Assembly (NCBI GenBank): GCA_927441705.1
Contig: CAKMKH010000017.1
Location: forward strand, 24,529 to 88,528
From: an uncultured Acholeplasmataceae bacterium
Lineage (GTDB): Bacteria; Bacillota_I; Bacilli_A; Acholeplasmatales; Acholeplasmataceae
Direction: 5' to 3'
DNA length: 64,000 nucleotides
Below are positions 1 through 9,948 of the stretch, one piece after another. Both the position numbers and the translations under genes were made by a program. The notes under the pieces are model-generated. The model was not told the DNA's origin. It saw nothing but the letters and a program-made list of their open reading frames with translations, and did no database searches. Positions within the stretch are counted from its first letter, which is position 1. The number at the start of each line of letters is the position of its first letter.

Positions 1-983
1 TGGATGCTGCTTATGAAAATACTGATGGTATAAAACGCTATATCAATCTAAGAAAGAAACACTTAAAATTAGAAAAATATCATACATATGATCGTTTTTT
101 AACACTTGTTGATGATGACACTAAATATGGTTTTGAAGAATCAAGAAATATCTTCTTTGATTCTATATCTCATTTAGATAAAGATTTTGTTGAACATCAA
201 AAAGAAGCTGTCAAAGATGGATTTGTTGATGCTTTTCCTGGTGATGGAAAACGCACAGGTGCATATTCATCAGGTTTTTATGGTTTCCACCCATATATCT
301 TATTAAATCATGACGATACATTAGATGCTCTATTTACATTAGCTCATGAATCAGGACATTCAGCTCATACATTATTTTCTAATGAAAATCAACCTATGGC
401 ATCTGCTGATTATACGATATTTGTTGCAGAAATCGCTTCAACTTTTAATGAGCATAACTTACTTGATTATCTAGTATCTAAAGCTCAAACTAAAGAACAA
501 AAAATTGCATTACTAGAAAAAGCTATTGATGGTATTATGGCAACATTCTTTAGACAAACATTATTTGCAACTTATGAATATAAAGCAAATGAATTAGTTG
601 AAAAAGGTATGCCAATTACTGATCAATCATTGTCAAAAATTATGATTGATTTATATAAACACTTCTATGATTTAGATATCACTGAAGAAAATGGTAAAGA
701 ATATGTGTGGGCATATATTCCTCATCTATTTCACACACCATTTTATGTTTATCAATATGCTACAAGTTATAGTGCTTCATTAAAGATTTATGCAGATGTT
801 AAAAATAATGAACCACAAGCAATGGAAAAATTCTTAGGTCTTTTAAAATCAGGTGGCAGTGATTACCCTGTGAACCAAGCTAAAAAAGCTGGTGCTGATT
901 TAACCAAGAAAGAAACATTCATGGCAGTTATTACTCGTTTTAATGAACTTGTTGATGAGTTAGAAAAAACACTTGAACAATAA
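1..983 (+). CDS. pepF: Oligoendopeptidase F (M3 family), 5'-truncated by window start
   Basis: Frame 3 is open from the window edge (DAAYENTDGIKRY...); contains HESGHSAH zinc-protease motif and SADYTIFVAEIASTFNEHNL; the ORF track starts only at an internal Met (396). Confidence 0.9.
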   Translation, partial: DAAYENTDGIKRYINLRKKHLKLEKYHTYDRFLTLVDDDTKYGFEESRNIFFDSISHLDKDFVEHQKEAVKDGFVDAFPGDGKRTGAYSSGFYGFHPYILLNHDDTLDALFTLAHESGHSAHTLFSNENQPMASADYTIFVAEIASTFNEHNLLDYLVSKAQTKEQKIALLEKAIDGIMATFFRQTLFATYEYKANELVEKGMPITDQSLSKIMIDLYKHFYDLDITEENGKEYVWAYIPHLFHTPFYVYQYATSYSASLKIYADVKNNEPQAMEKFLGLLKSGGSDYPVNQAKKAGADLTKKETFMAVITRFNELVDELEKTLEQ

Positions 984-1044
984 TTTTGTTTCGTGATATA
1001 ATAAATATGCAATGATAAGGAATAAGTAATTTAAAAATCTTTGT

Positions 1045-1218
1045 TTATAGAGAGTTAGAGCTGGTGGAAATCTAACAACAAAATTTTAAACCAATGGGTC
1101 CTTTGAGCGAAAGTATCATCGGCTTTAACGATGTTTGAGGGCTAGAATTTATTTCTAGAACTAAGGTGGCACCGCGTCTAAAGACGTCCTTAGATTTAAG
1201 GACGTCTATTTTTTTATT
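1045..1218 (+). promoter_or_regulatory. T-box leader (Trp) upstream of trpS
   Basis: Stem I start agagag...ggtggaaat, specifier-region TGG (1095-1097) in ccaaTGGgtcctttgag, T-box core aaggtggcaccgcg (1163-1176), terminator agacgtcctta/taaggacgtct + T run. Confidence 0.92.
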
Positions 1219-1237
1219 TAAAAAGGAGAACTCTATT

Positions 1238-2236
1238 ATGAAAAGACTTGTATCAGGTATTAAACCAACTGGATCATTAACACTGGGAAATTATATTGGG
1301 GCATTAAGACAATTTGTAAAGCTACAAGAAGAGCTTATTGACACTGAATTTTTCATTTTTATTGCTGACTTGCATGCAATTACAACACCTCAAGAAAGAC
1401 AAGCACTAAAGAAAAACATAAAAAGTATAGCTGCTTTATATATTGCTTGTGGATTAGATCCAAAAAAAGTTAATTTATTTGTTCAATCAGAAGTCCAAGA
1501 ACATGCAACACTAGGATACATCATGGAATCTACTGCATACGTTGGTGAAATGGAAAGAATGACACAATATAAAGATAAAAAGGGTAAACAAACTGAAGGT
1601 ATAAGAACTTCTCTTCTAACATATCCAGCATTAATGGCTGCAGATATTCTTTTATATGATGCAGATATCGTTCCTATTGGAGATGACCAAAAACAACATT
1701 TAGAACTTACTAGAAATCTTGCGCAAAGATTTAATAATCTTTATGGTGATACTTTTGTCGTTCCTGAAGGTTTTTTCCCAAAAACAGGGGCTAGAATTAA
1801 ATCTTTAACTGAACCAACAAAAAAGATGGATAAATCAGCTGAAAATCCAAAAGCTTATATTCTTCTTCTAGATGACCTAAATCAAGTAAAAAATAAAATA
1901 CGAAGTGCTGTTACAGACTCTGATACTGAGATTAGATATGATTTAAAAAATAAAGCTGGTATTTCAAATCTTTTAACAATTTATGCATCATTAACTGACA
2001 TATCTATCAAAGAGATTGAAGAAAAATATAAGAATTCTAGCTACAAGGAATTTAAAGAAGATTTAGCAAATATAGTTGCTGATACACTAGCACCTATCCA
2101 AGAAAAATATAATGAGATTATTAGTAGTCCTTATTTAGATGAAGTTCTTGATATGGGTAGAGAAAAAGCTTCTTTAATTGCGAGAAAAAAAATATTTAAG
2201 GTTTATAAACGTATGGGATTAGGCAGAATTAAATAA
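1238..2236 (+). CDS. trpS: Tryptophanyl-tRNA synthetase
   Basis: MKRLVSGIKPTGSLTLGNYIGALRQF class I HIGH-like region, KMDKS motif; SD aaaggag before ATG 1238. The ORF-track start at 1166 lies in the T-box. Confidence 0.97.
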   Translation: MKRLVSGIKPTGSLTLGNYIGALRQFVKLQEELIDTEFFIFIADLHAITTPQERQALKKNIKSIAALYIACGLDPKKVNLFVQSEVQEHATLGYIMESTAYVGEMERMTQYKDKKGKQTEGIRTSLLTYPALMAADILLYDADIVPIGDDQKQHLELTRNLAQRFNNLYGDTFVVPEGFFPKTGARIKSLTEPTKKMDKSAENPKAYILLLDDLNQVKNKIRSAVTDSDTEIRYDLKNKAGISNLLTIYASLTDISIKEIEEKYKNSSYKEFKEDLANIVADTLAPIQEKYNEIISSPYLDEVLDMGREKASLIARKKIFKVYKRMGLGRIK

Positions 2237-2241
2237 AAAAT

Positions 2242-2268
2242 AAAACGCTGAAAATTTCAGCGTTTTTT
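2242..2268. terminator. Bidirectional intrinsic terminator between trpS and dagK-like gene
   Basis: aaaacgctga-aaatt-tcagcgtttt with T run, between convergent genes. Confidence 0.85.
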
Positions 2269-2270
2269 AT

Positions 2271-3107
2271 TTAAATATGAGCCTCAAATGTATCAATCGG
2301 ATAAACTACATCACCATCTATTTGTAGATAAGTACCTTTTTCAAAAGTAATTTTTACATGGTCAGTACGATAAATTGATACATATCTTCTAAATATAACA
2401 TGCCATCCTAAATAAATGGTTGGGAAAATGAAAATAAGTAACCATTTAGGTATTTTTTTTACCATCACAACAGATAAGCTTCTTTCATGTCTACTTGCTT
2501 TAGGTGCGATTTTCATACCGCCACCAAAATATGGTGCATGCATCACACTTGCAAACCAAACTTTGTTTTCTTCTATCACTTGATCGTTAAGTTCTATTTT
2601 TGCTTTTAAGGGTTTGAATTTTATAAAACCTTCAAATGCATGTCTGAAATAATTAATTTTATTTTTCTTGAATTTAGAATGATTGACTAAGTGTCCGATA
2701 TATCCATCAAGTCCAGCACCACTACCATTAAGGAAATACTGACTTTGATCTTCATATTTTACTTGAGGTAAGTCTTTTAAATATGGTTTTACTAAAACAA
2801 TTTTTTCTTTTGTTTTTAAACTTCTTATAAAATCATTACCTGTTCCTGCTTGATACATATATAGAGGATTTGGATACTCAAGATGATAGATTTTATTTGC
2901 TAGTCGATTTAAAGTACCATCACCACCAACTAAAATCAAACGATCATGAGATTCTATCGTATCTAAAAATGTTGGGATATCATTTATATCCAACAAATTT
3001 ATTTTTTTTACTTGATTGCCAGTTTCTTCTAATTCTTCTACAATATTTTGGATAAAACTTTCTTTTTTCCCATTTCTTGATAAGGGATTATACAATAATA
3101 TGTCCAT
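2271..3107 (-). CDS. Diacylglycerol/lipid kinase family protein (DagK/YegS-like)
   Basis: NPLSRNGKK..., LVGGDGTLNRLANKIY (GGDGT motif), GAGLDGYIG. Confidence 0.88.
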   Translation of the reverse strand: MDILLYNPLSRNGKKESFIQNIVEELEETGNQVKKINLLDINDIPTFLDTIESHDRLILVGGDGTLNRLANKIYHLEYPNPLYMYQAGTGNDFIRSLKTKEKIVLVKPYLKDLPQVKYEDQSQYFLNGSGAGLDGYIGHLVNHSKFKKNKINYFRHAFEGFIKFKPLKAKIELNDQVIEENKVWFASVMHAPYFGGGMKIAPKASRHERSLSVVMVKKIPKWLLIFIFPTIYLGWHVIFRRYVSIYRTDHVKITFEKGTYLQIDGDVVYPIDTFEAHI

Positions 3108-3115
3108 ATGTTCAC

Positions 3116-4360
3116 CTATTTAATCATGACTAAAGCGTATTTTTTCTTTCCTCTTCTCATCATAACATATCTTTTATGATAAGTTTTATCTTTTGTTAAG
3201 ACGTACTCTAAATCAATGATTTTTTCACCATTAACACTTACTGCAGAACTTGAAATAAACTGTCTAGCTTCTCTTTTAGATGAAGCTAGTTTTGTTTCTA
3301 CTAAAACATCAACTAAAGCTAGTCCTTCATTAATTTCAGCACTTTCTAAAGTTTTTTCAATCATCTTAAACTCGTTTAATGTTAAATCGCTAAATTCACC
3401 ACTAAATAATGCATCAGTGACTCTTAATGCTTCATCTAATGCTTTTTGTCCATGAATTAATTTTGTTACTTCTTCTGCTAACTTCTTTTGAGCTTCTCTC
3501 AACTCTGGCTGTGTTTTTAAACTATTTTCTAAAACAAGTATGTCTTCTTTTGATAATAACGTTAATGTTTTTAAGTAATTAATAACATCTTGATCAGATG
3601 CATTAACAAAATATTGATAAATTTCATAAGGAGAAGTTAAATCTTGATCTAACCATAATGCACCAGATTCACTTTTTCCAAATTTTGATCCATCAGCCTT
3701 TAACAAGAGGGGTGAGCTCAATCCAACAGCTTTTGCATTATCACCTTCTAATTTTCTTATAAGTTCTAAACCTGTTGTGATATTTCCCCATTGATCAGAT
3801 CCACCAAATTGAATTCTACATTCATGTGTTCTATATAAATGCAGAAAATCAATTGCTTGAATAAGCATATAAGAAAATTCTGTATATGAAATACCTACAT
3901 CCAATCTTTTTTGAACAGTATCTTTTGCAAGCATATAATTAATTGAAAAATGTTTACCATAATCTCTTAAAAATGAAATCATATCAATATCTTTTATCCA
4001 TTCATAGTTATTAACGAAAATAGCTGTTTCCGGATTTAAAAATAGACTTAATTGATTTCTAATTTTATCAGCATTCTTAAGCGATTCTTCTAATGTTAAT
4101 AGCTTTCTTTCACTTGTTTGTCTTGGATCTCCAATTAGTCCTGTAGCTCCACCGATTAAAACAATCGGTGTATGTCCATATTTTTCTAGCAATAACATTC
4201 TTACAATCTGAACTAAATGTCCTACAGTTAATGATTCACCTGTCGGATCAAAGCCACAGTAAAATTTTACACTTTCTTCGTTTAAAAGACGGATTGCTTC
4301 TTCTTCATTGCTAACATCTTTGATTAAGCCACGCCATAATAAATCTTCATATAAATTCAT
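3116..4360 (-). CDS. tyrS: Tyrosyl-tRNA synthetase
   Basis: [33 protein letters not shown] (KMSKS-like), C-terminal S4-like domain; start taken at [11 protein letters not shown]. Confidence 0.96.
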   Translation of the reverse strand: MNLYEDLLWRGLIKDVSNEEEAIRLLNEESVKFYCGFDPTGESLTVGHLVQIVRMLLLEKYGHTPIVLIGGATGLIGDPRQTSERKLLTLEESLKNADKIRNQLSLFLNPETAIFVNNYEWIKDIDMISFLRDYGKHFSINYMLAKDTVQKRLDVGISYTEFSYMLIQAIDFLHLYRTHECRIQFGGSDQWGNITTGLELIRKLEGDNAKAVGLSSPLLLKADGSKFGKSESGALWLDQDLTSPYEIYQYFVNASDQDVINYLKTLTLLSKEDILVLENSLKTQPELREAQKKLAEEVTKLIHGQKALDEALRVTDALFSGEFSDLTLNEFKMIEKTLESAEINEGLALVDVLVETKLASSKREARQFISSSAVSVNGEKIIDLEYVLTKDKTYHKRYVMMRRGKKKYALVMIK

Positions 4361-4379
4361 AGTAAACACTCCTTTAGAT

Positions 4380-4560
4380 TAATAAATAAAAATCGTCCTA
4401 TAGATTCACTCTAAGGACGAATTATTTCGCGGTACCACCTTAGTTCTAGAATAAACCATTCTAGCCCTCAAAAATTAATTGGTCTCCATAAGTGTATTTC
4501 AAGTTTTATTTTCTCTTTGCGTTCCACCATTCACAAAGTCTCTATATAAGTTTTTTAAAA
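4380..4560 (-). promoter_or_regulatory. T-box leader (Tyr) upstream of tyrS
   Basis: Reverse complement carries agagactttgtgaatggtgg..., specifier-region TAC (plus 4494-4496), ctaaggtggtaccgcg core, terminator tcgtccttag/ctataggacga + T run. Confidence 0.92.
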
Positions 4561-4589
4561 CTCTACTTAAGTTTATTTCATCGACCGAT

Positions 4590-5591
4590 TTAGTTATGTT
4601 TTGTAGAATCACGTGTTACGATATAATGCGGTAAAATGATTCTAATATTGTCTACATCTTTAGAGTTCATTAATTTGGTTAATAATCTCATTGATACAGC
4701 ACCTATATCATACACTGGAACATCAATTGATGTCAAGTTAGGTCTAGATAAAAGTGCGTATTTAGTATTTTGGAATCCTGCAACAGCTAAATCTTCAGGT
4801 ACTCTTCTGCCATTGTCTCTTGCGATATTCATAAAGCTTACAGCAATTGAATCTCTAACACCGATAGCTGCATCAATTTTTTTATCACTAAAGAACGTAG
4901 TAAAATGTTGACGATTTATATGTGTATCACCACTTGTTCTAAAGATTCTTGGCTCTAAGCCAGCTTCTAGCATCGCTTTTGTATATCCAGCTTCTTTTTT
5001 ATCATTAACTGAATAACGACGTGCAGTACTTAATAAATAAATATCTTTACGATGATCTTCAATCATCAATCTTGTGATTTCATATCCAGCTTTTTCATAA
5101 TCAATAGAAACCATAGGCACAGTTATATCATCAGTGACTACATTTGCTAAAACAAATGGAATTTGATTATCTACAAATACCCTTCTGACTTCATCAATAC
5201 TTTTTTCGCTTAATTCATCATTTAAATATAAGACTCCATCAAGTTGTTCTGCAACTATATCTTGTAATATATCATTAACATCCATTTCTTCTCTAATTGA
5301 AAAGAGTTTTACTGAATATTTGTAGTTTTGAGCAATATCACCAATACCACCTAACATTTCTGAAACAGATGCTCTAGTGACATCAGAAATAACGATACCA
5401 ACCGTCGTAGTTTTTCTACTTGCTAACCCTCTAGCAATAACATTTGGTCTGTATCCTAATTCTTTAATTACTTTCAAGACTCTTTGTCTTGTTTCTTCTT
5501 TAACTTTTTCAGGGTTATTTAAAACTCTCGATACTGTAGCCAGTGAGACTCCAGCCGCTCCAGCAACGTCATAAATGGTCGCGTTACCCAT
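4590..5591 (-). CDS. ccpA: LacI-family transcriptional regulator, CcpA-like
   Basis: NATIYDVAGAAGVSLATVSRVLNNPEKVKEETRQRVLKVIKELGYRPN HTH plus PBP-like effector domain. Confidence 0.85.
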   Translation of the reverse strand: MGNATIYDVAGAAGVSLATVSRVLNNPEKVKEETRQRVLKVIKELGYRPNVIARGLASRKTTTVGIVISDVTRASVSEMLGGIGDIAQNYKYSVKLFSIREEMDVNDILQDIVAEQLDGVLYLNDELSEKSIDEVRRVFVDNQIPFVLANVVTDDITVPMVSIDYEKAGYEITRLMIEDHRKDIYLLSTARRYSVNDKKEAGYTKAMLEAGLEPRIFRTSGDTHINRQHFTTFFSDKKIDAAIGVRDSIAVSFMNIARDNGRRVPEDLAVAGFQNTKYALLSRPNLTSIDVPVYDIGAVSMRLLTKLMNSKDVDNIRIILPHYIVTRDSTKHN

Positions 5592-5662
5592 GAAAATCAC
5601 CTCTTTTAATTTTAATATACATCCTTATTATATCATGTGATGTAAAGGCTTTCAAGCATTTT

Positions 5663-5687
5663 ATGAAAATATTTTCATTCGTTTTCA
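5663..5687. promoter_or_regulatory. Candidate operator upstream of ccpA-like gene
   Basis: Perfect 16-nt palindrome atgaaaatattttcat (5663-5678) overlapping ttttcattcgttttca (5672-5687). Confidence 0.45.
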
Positions 5688-5689
5688 AA

Positions 5690-5715
5690 AAAAATAAAGA
5701 GGCCAAGGCCTCTTT
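5690..5715 (-). terminator. Terminator after rplS
   Basis: aaagaggcc-aa-ggcctcttt followed (minus sense) by T-rich tract. Confidence 0.85.
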
Positions 5716-5722
5716 ATAAAAC

Positions 5723-6079
5723 TTATCGTTTTTCTCTGATTCTTGATGCCTTTGCAGACAACGTGCGAATATAAAATAATCTAGCACGTCTTACCTTACC
5801 TCTACGTGGTACCTCGATATGATCAATCGATGGTGAATGTATTGGAAAAGTACGTTCTACACCAATGCCGTAAGAAACCTTACGCACTGTAAATGTTTCA
5901 GAAATTCCTCCACCTTGTCTTTTAATAACAAGACCTTCAAATAACTGAATACGTTCACGGTTTCCTTCTTTGATCTTAACGAATACTTTAACAGTATCCC
6001 CAGCACCAAATTCAGGAACTTCTTTGATGTAAGAACTTGTGATTGAAGCAATCAATTCTTGCCCTTTTAATCTAGCCAT
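5723..6079 (-). CDS. rplS: 50S ribosomal protein L19
   Basis: [50 protein letters not shown]-terminal extension in the ORF track is leader sequence. Confidence 0.97.
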   Translation of the reverse strand: MARLKGQELIASITSSYIKEVPEFGAGDTVKVFVKIKEGNRERIQLFEGLVIKRQGGGISETFTVRKVSYGIGVERTFPIHSPSIDHIEVPRRGKVRRARLFYIRTLSAKASRIREKR

Positions 6080-6084
6080 GTTCG

Positions 6085-6140
6085 TCTCACTCTCTTTCCT
6101 TCCAATGTTCTTGTTACTAAAACAGCGGACCATTGTGTAT
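6085..6140 (-). promoter_or_regulatory. Possible ribosomal protein L19 leader
   Basis: Minus strand ggtccgctgttttagtaacaagaacattggaaggaaagagag just upstream of rplS; resembles the Firmicute L19 leader from memory, not verified. Confidence 0.4.
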
Positions 6141-6219
6141 AATTATACGGCTCATATATTATAACAAGTTTATGGTAAACTTGCAACAATTTTTAATCAT
6201 TTTTTCCTAATCTAGTTGT

Positions 6220-6945
6220 TTATTTATCCGTTTTTGATTTTATCTCATCAAGGATTTGTTTTTCTTCATCTGTCATTTTGATGGTTTTAATTAAATCCGG
6301 ACGCTTTTGATATGTTTTTAAAATGCTTTGTCTTTTTCGCCAATTTTCGATGTTTTTATGATGTCCTGATTTTAATATCTCTGGCACATCAAAACCCTGA
6401 TAACTATCTGGTTTCGTAAACTGAGGATATTTTAACCATCCATTTTGAAGACTATCTTCTTCAGATGAAGCTTGTTGGATAACACCCGGAATCAACCTAA
6501 TGATTGAATCACTTAGTATCATCGCTGGTATTTCTCCACCAGTTAAGACGTAATCTCCAATAGAAATTTCTTCATCTATAAAATTATCAACCCTTGCATC
6601 TATACCTTCATAATGGCCACATATCAATATAATGTGCTTTTTTTGTGAAAGTTTAATTGCTTTTTTTTGTTTATAAACCTTACCTTGTGGTGTTAACATG
6701 ATCACATGTGTATTTTTAGTTCTTAATTTTTCTAAAGCATCATAAAATGGTGGAAATTGCATAAGCATTCCTACACCACCACCATAAATTGTGTCATCAA
6801 TTTTATTGTGTTTTTGATGTGCATAATCTCGTAATTGATGAAGATCAATAGTGACTAAATTTTGCTCAATTGCTCTTTTAATAATTGAAGTCTCTAAAAA
6901 TGGTTGGAAAAACTCTGGAAAAATAGTGATGATGTCAATTTTCAT
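6220..6945 (-). CDS. trmD: tRNA (guanine37-N1)-methyltransferase
   Basis: MKIDIITIFPEFFQPF, IDDTIYGGGVGM, ICGHYEGIDARV, SIGDYVLTGGEIPAM. Confidence 0.97.
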   Translation of the reverse strand: MKIDIITIFPEFFQPFLETSIIKRAIEQNLVTIDLHQLRDYAHQKHNKIDDTIYGGGVGMLMQFPPFYDALEKLRTKNTHVIMLTPQGKVYKQKKAIKLSQKKHIILICGHYEGIDARVDNFIDEEISIGDYVLTGGEIPAMILSDSIIRLIPGVIQQASSEEDSLQNGWLKYPQFTKPDSYQGFDVPEILKSGHHKNIENWRKRQSILKTYQKRPDLIKTIKMTDEEKQILDEIKSKTDK

Positions 6946-7430
6946 ATCATACCCTCTATAGGTTTAATGATAATCGTTTTCTCATCAATCTCTCCAATAA
7001 ACTCTTTTCTAAAAGGAATCAAAGCCTTTTTACCATCATTTTTCTCAACTTCTAATAAATGTCCCTGTGGAACTTCTATTAAGCTAATTGCTATGCCTAT
7101 TTTGCTATGATCTTCTAGAATTACATCTTTTCCAATCACATCTTCATAGTGATAGTCATCATCTTCTAATTGATTCTCAATATCTTCATCAGAATAGACA
7201 TAAAGACCTTTATATATCAAAATGTCATTAATATTATCAAATCCAACAAATTTAACAATAAGTATATTTTTATGTGCTCTTACCTGTTCGATTTCAAAAT
7301 AAACTTTTTGATCTTTTATTAAAACATAGATTTTATGTCCAACGAAAAAGCGGTCAAAATCACTTAAATTGTAGATTTTAACCTCTCCTTTAATGCCATG
7401 TGTACTTGTAATTTTACCAATTTGATACAT
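6942..7430 (-). CDS. rimM: Ribosome maturation factor RimM
   Basis: IGKITSTHGIKGEVKI N-terminus; position between trmD and the KH protein. Confidence 0.93.
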   Translation of the reverse strand: MYQIGKITSTHGIKGEVKIYNLSDFDRFFVGHKIYVLIKDQKVYFEIEQVRAHKNILIVKFVGFDNINDILIYKGLYVYSDEDIENQLEDDDYHYEDVIGKDVILEDHSKIGIAISLIEVPQGHLLEVEKNDGKKALIPFRKEFIGEIDEKTIIIKPIEGMI

Positions 7431-7441
7431 AGCTACCTTCC

Positions 7442-7690
7442 TTAAAAAGCATCAATATCTATATGTACTCGTTTATTTTCTTTTGACGCTCCAGCATATA
7501 CAATGGTACGCATTGCGTTAGCAATCTTACCACCTTTACCAATTACGCGACCTAAGTCAGCTTCATTGACTAAAAGTTGAATTGTAATTGTATTATCATC
7601 AGTTGATAATATTTTAACTAAAACATCATCAGGGTTAACGACTAATGGCACTATCATATTTTTGATTAGTTTTTCAAAATCTACCGCCAT
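7442..7690 (-). CDS. khpA: KH-domain RNA-binding protein (KhpA/YlqC-like)
   Basis: VNEADLGRVIGKGGKIANAMRTIVYA KH GxxG motif; next to rpsP. Confidence 0.9.
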   Translation of the reverse strand: MAVDFEKLIKNMIVPLVVNPDDVLVKILSTDDNTITIQLLVNEADLGRVIGKGGKIANAMRTIVYAGASKENKRVHIDIDAF

Positions 7691-7708
7691 GATTCATACC
7701 CCCTTTTA

Positions 7709-7951
7709 TTATTTGTCTAAAACTTTGTACTTTTTAAATAAACTTCTAACAGTATCAGTAGGTAATGCACCATTATTCATCCATTTTTGTACTTTTTCTG
7801 AATCAACTGAAACTTTTCCAATTAATGGATCATAAGTTCCAACTATTTCTAGGAATTTTCCATCTCTTGCTCTTGTTGATTCACTTGCTACAACACGGTA
7901 AAATGGTCTTTTATTAGAACCAAATCGTTGTAATCTTAATTTAACAGCCAT
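7709..7951 (-). CDS. rpsP: 30S ribosomal protein S16
   Basis: MAVKLRLQRFGSNKRPFYRVVASESTRARDGKFLEIVGTYDPL. Confidence 0.97.
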   Translation of the reverse strand: MAVKLRLQRFGSNKRPFYRVVASESTRARDGKFLEIVGTYDPLIGKVSVDSEKVQKWMNNGALPTDTVRSLFKKYKVLDK

Positions 7952-8031
7952 ATTATTCACTCTCTTTCTTTGTATATTACATGTCTATTATAATGATTTT
8001 TTTCAATCTGTCAAGTATTTTTCCTTAACAG

Positions 8032-8259
8032 TTAAAAATTTAACGAATCATCATAAGTTTGTGAAGGGCCAAAATGTTTTAATCCCTTAACATTTTTCAT
8101 TTGTTTGACAAAATTTTCTTCATTTGATTTATCAAAATAGACAATTGCATAATTTTGCTTATTCGATATATATGTAATATCTACTGGTAAATTTTTTAAT
8201 TTATTTAATGCATGTTTGCCGTGATAAATCGCAACATATGCAACTCTGCTAGTGTACAT
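8032..8259 (-). CDS. YlbG-like (DUF2129) protein
   Basis: Small protein adjacent to YlbF-like gene; ends with KHFGPS-type motif. Confidence 0.65.
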   Translation of the reverse strand: MYTSRVAYVAIYHGKHALNKLKNLPVDITYISNKQNYAIVYFDKSNEENFVKQMKNVKGLKHFGPSQTYDDSLNF

Positions 8260-8641
8260 GACAACTGCCTCCTTTTTTAATCATCCCAAATTTATTTGGT
8301 GCTGGAACATGATCTGATACAACTTTAGACAATTCATTTAAAAACTCATTAAGTTCTGTTTCTAGTTCAAGTTCAAGTTCTAAATATCTTTTCACTTCCG
8401 GTTGTTCGTATAAGTGTTTTTTGGTCTCACTTAATTTTTTGACTGCATCTTTATAATCAGGATGATAAGTCCCGCCTTCATCCATAACTTTTTGATATGC
8501 TGTTTTTGCTAGTTCAAAATTTTCAATTTCATTTTTATATAAATCATCAATTTTTTGATGGATTTGTTTTATTTCAGGAAATTTATCATCTTTAATAAAT
8601 TCATCTAATACATCATATGCTTTTAAAATGATATCAGTCAT
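8249..8641 (-). CDS. YlbF/YmcA (RicA/RicF)-family protein
   Basis: Helical protein with C-terminal ELSKVVSDHVPAPNKFGMIKKGGSCHVH; overlaps the YlbG-like gene. Confidence 0.65.
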   Translation of the reverse strand: MTDIILKAYDVLDEFIKDDKFPEIKQIHQKIDDLYKNEIENFELAKTAYQKVMDEGGTYHPDYKDAVKKLSETKKHLYEQPEVKRYLELELELETELNEFLNELSKVVSDHVPAPNKFGMIKKGGSCHVH

Positions 8642-9323
8642 ATAAATCGCTCCTTGTTATTTGTTTTATGTCGCCTGTTTGTAAGTCATTTAATTTTAAA
8701 CTACCAATTTGAATTCTCTTTAAGTATATCACCTTATAACCAACACTTAAAAACATGCGCTTCACTTGATGAAACTTACCCTCATCAATAGTAATTGATA
8801 CTTTATGTCCTTCAACCTTAACATCAAGTGCTTTAGCTTCAAACATGACTTGTTTAGCATCATTGATCATTACACCTTCTAGTAACTCATTCACATGAGA
8901 AAAAGGACGGTCTAGAACAGCTTCATATACTTTAGGTAAGTGGTAGTTCGGATGCGTAATTTCATGAAGAAACTTTCCATCAGTCGTAAGGATTAATAAC
9001 CCTTCTGTATCTACATCTAATCTACCTGCAATCGAGAAGTCAAATCGATTATATGGGGGTGCAATTAAATCAATAACACAAGGATATAAATTATCCTTTT
9101 TAGCAGATACATAACCTTTTGGTTTATTTAGCATCAAATGTATAGGAAATTCATAATACACCCTTTCTTGATCAATAAAAAGTTTTTCTTTATCAGAGTT
9201 AAATGAATAATTTTGTGTAAGAATTCGTGTGTTATCTATCATAACCTCATGATTTTTTAAAAATGATTTCACTTCATTTCTAGTACAATATTTCATTTGA
9301 CTTAAAAATTTATCAATACGCAT
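8634..9323 (-). CDS. rsuA: 16S rRNA pseudouridine synthase, RsuA family
   Basis: MRIDKFLSQMKYCTRNEVKSFLKNH S4 domain; AGRLDVDTEGLLILTTDG catalytic motif. Confidence 0.93.
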   Translation of the reverse strand: MRIDKFLSQMKYCTRNEVKSFLKNHEVMIDNTRILTQNYSFNSDKEKLFIDQERVYYEFPIHLMLNKPKGYVSAKKDNLYPCVIDLIAPPYNRFDFSIAGRLDVDTEGLLILTTDGKFLHEITHPNYHLPKVYEAVLDRPFSHVNELLEGVMINDAKQVMFEAKALDVKVEGHKVSITIDEGKFHQVKRMFLSVGYKVIYLKRIQIGSLKLNDLQTGDIKQITRSDLYD

Positions 9324-9360
9324 AATTACTCCTGCTTGTGATATAATATAGTCGAGGTGT

Positions 9361-9948
9361 ATGACTATGATTTTAATGAAAAATATCATCCGTGAAGGAC
9401 ATAAAACTTTAGAAACAGTTGCGAAAGACGTTAAACTACCCTTATCAAGTGTAGATAAAAAACTACTAAAAGACCTTTTGCAATATGTTAAAAACTCTCA
9501 AGATGAAGAGTTGGTAGAAAAATATGGGCTTCGTCCTGCAGTAGGTATTGCGGCTCCACAAGTCAACGTGTCGAAAAGAATGTTTGCTTGTCACGTTCAA
9601 GATTTTGATGGCACTCTTTATTCTTATGCATTGGTAAACCCTGTATTGGTAAGTAAAAGTGTTGAGCTCATCTATTTGCCTGGTGGTGAGGGTTGTCTAA
9701 GTGTTGATCGTGAAACTGAAGGTATCACTCCAAGATATAAATCAGTAACTTTCGAAGCTTTGCATTATGATATGCTATCTGATCAATTAATTCCTGTCAG
9801 ACTAGAATTAGAAGGTTATGTAGGTATTGTTTTCCAACATGAGTTTGATCATATCAATGGTATTATGTATACTACAAAACTTTTCGATTCTATTCCAAAC
9901 GCAAAACCCGCATTTGAATTTCTAGATGAAACAGATGATGAGGAATAA
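9361..9948 (+). CDS. def: Peptide deformylase
   Basis: GIAAPQ, EGCLS, HEFDH motifs. Confidence 0.95.
   Translation: MTMILMKNIIREGHKTLETVAKDVKLPLSSVDKKLLKDLLQYVKNSQDEELVEKYGLRPAVGIAAPQVNVSKRMFACHVQDFDGTLYSYALVNPVLVSKSVELIYLPGGEGCLSVDRETEGITPRYKSVTFEALHYDMLSDQLIPVRLELEGYVGIVFQHEFDHINGIMYTTKLFDSIPNAKPAFEFLDETDDEE

Noticed and set aside
1166-1237. Extended N-terminus of the trpS ORF (MAPRLKTSLDL...)
   Set aside because: It reads through the T-box antiterminator and terminator hairpin from a GTG without an SD; the real start is ATG 1238 after aaaggag.
5584-6051. Short minus-strand ORFs 5584-5787 and 5857-6051
   Set aside because: Out-of-frame overlaps with rplS and its terminator; composition not protein-like.
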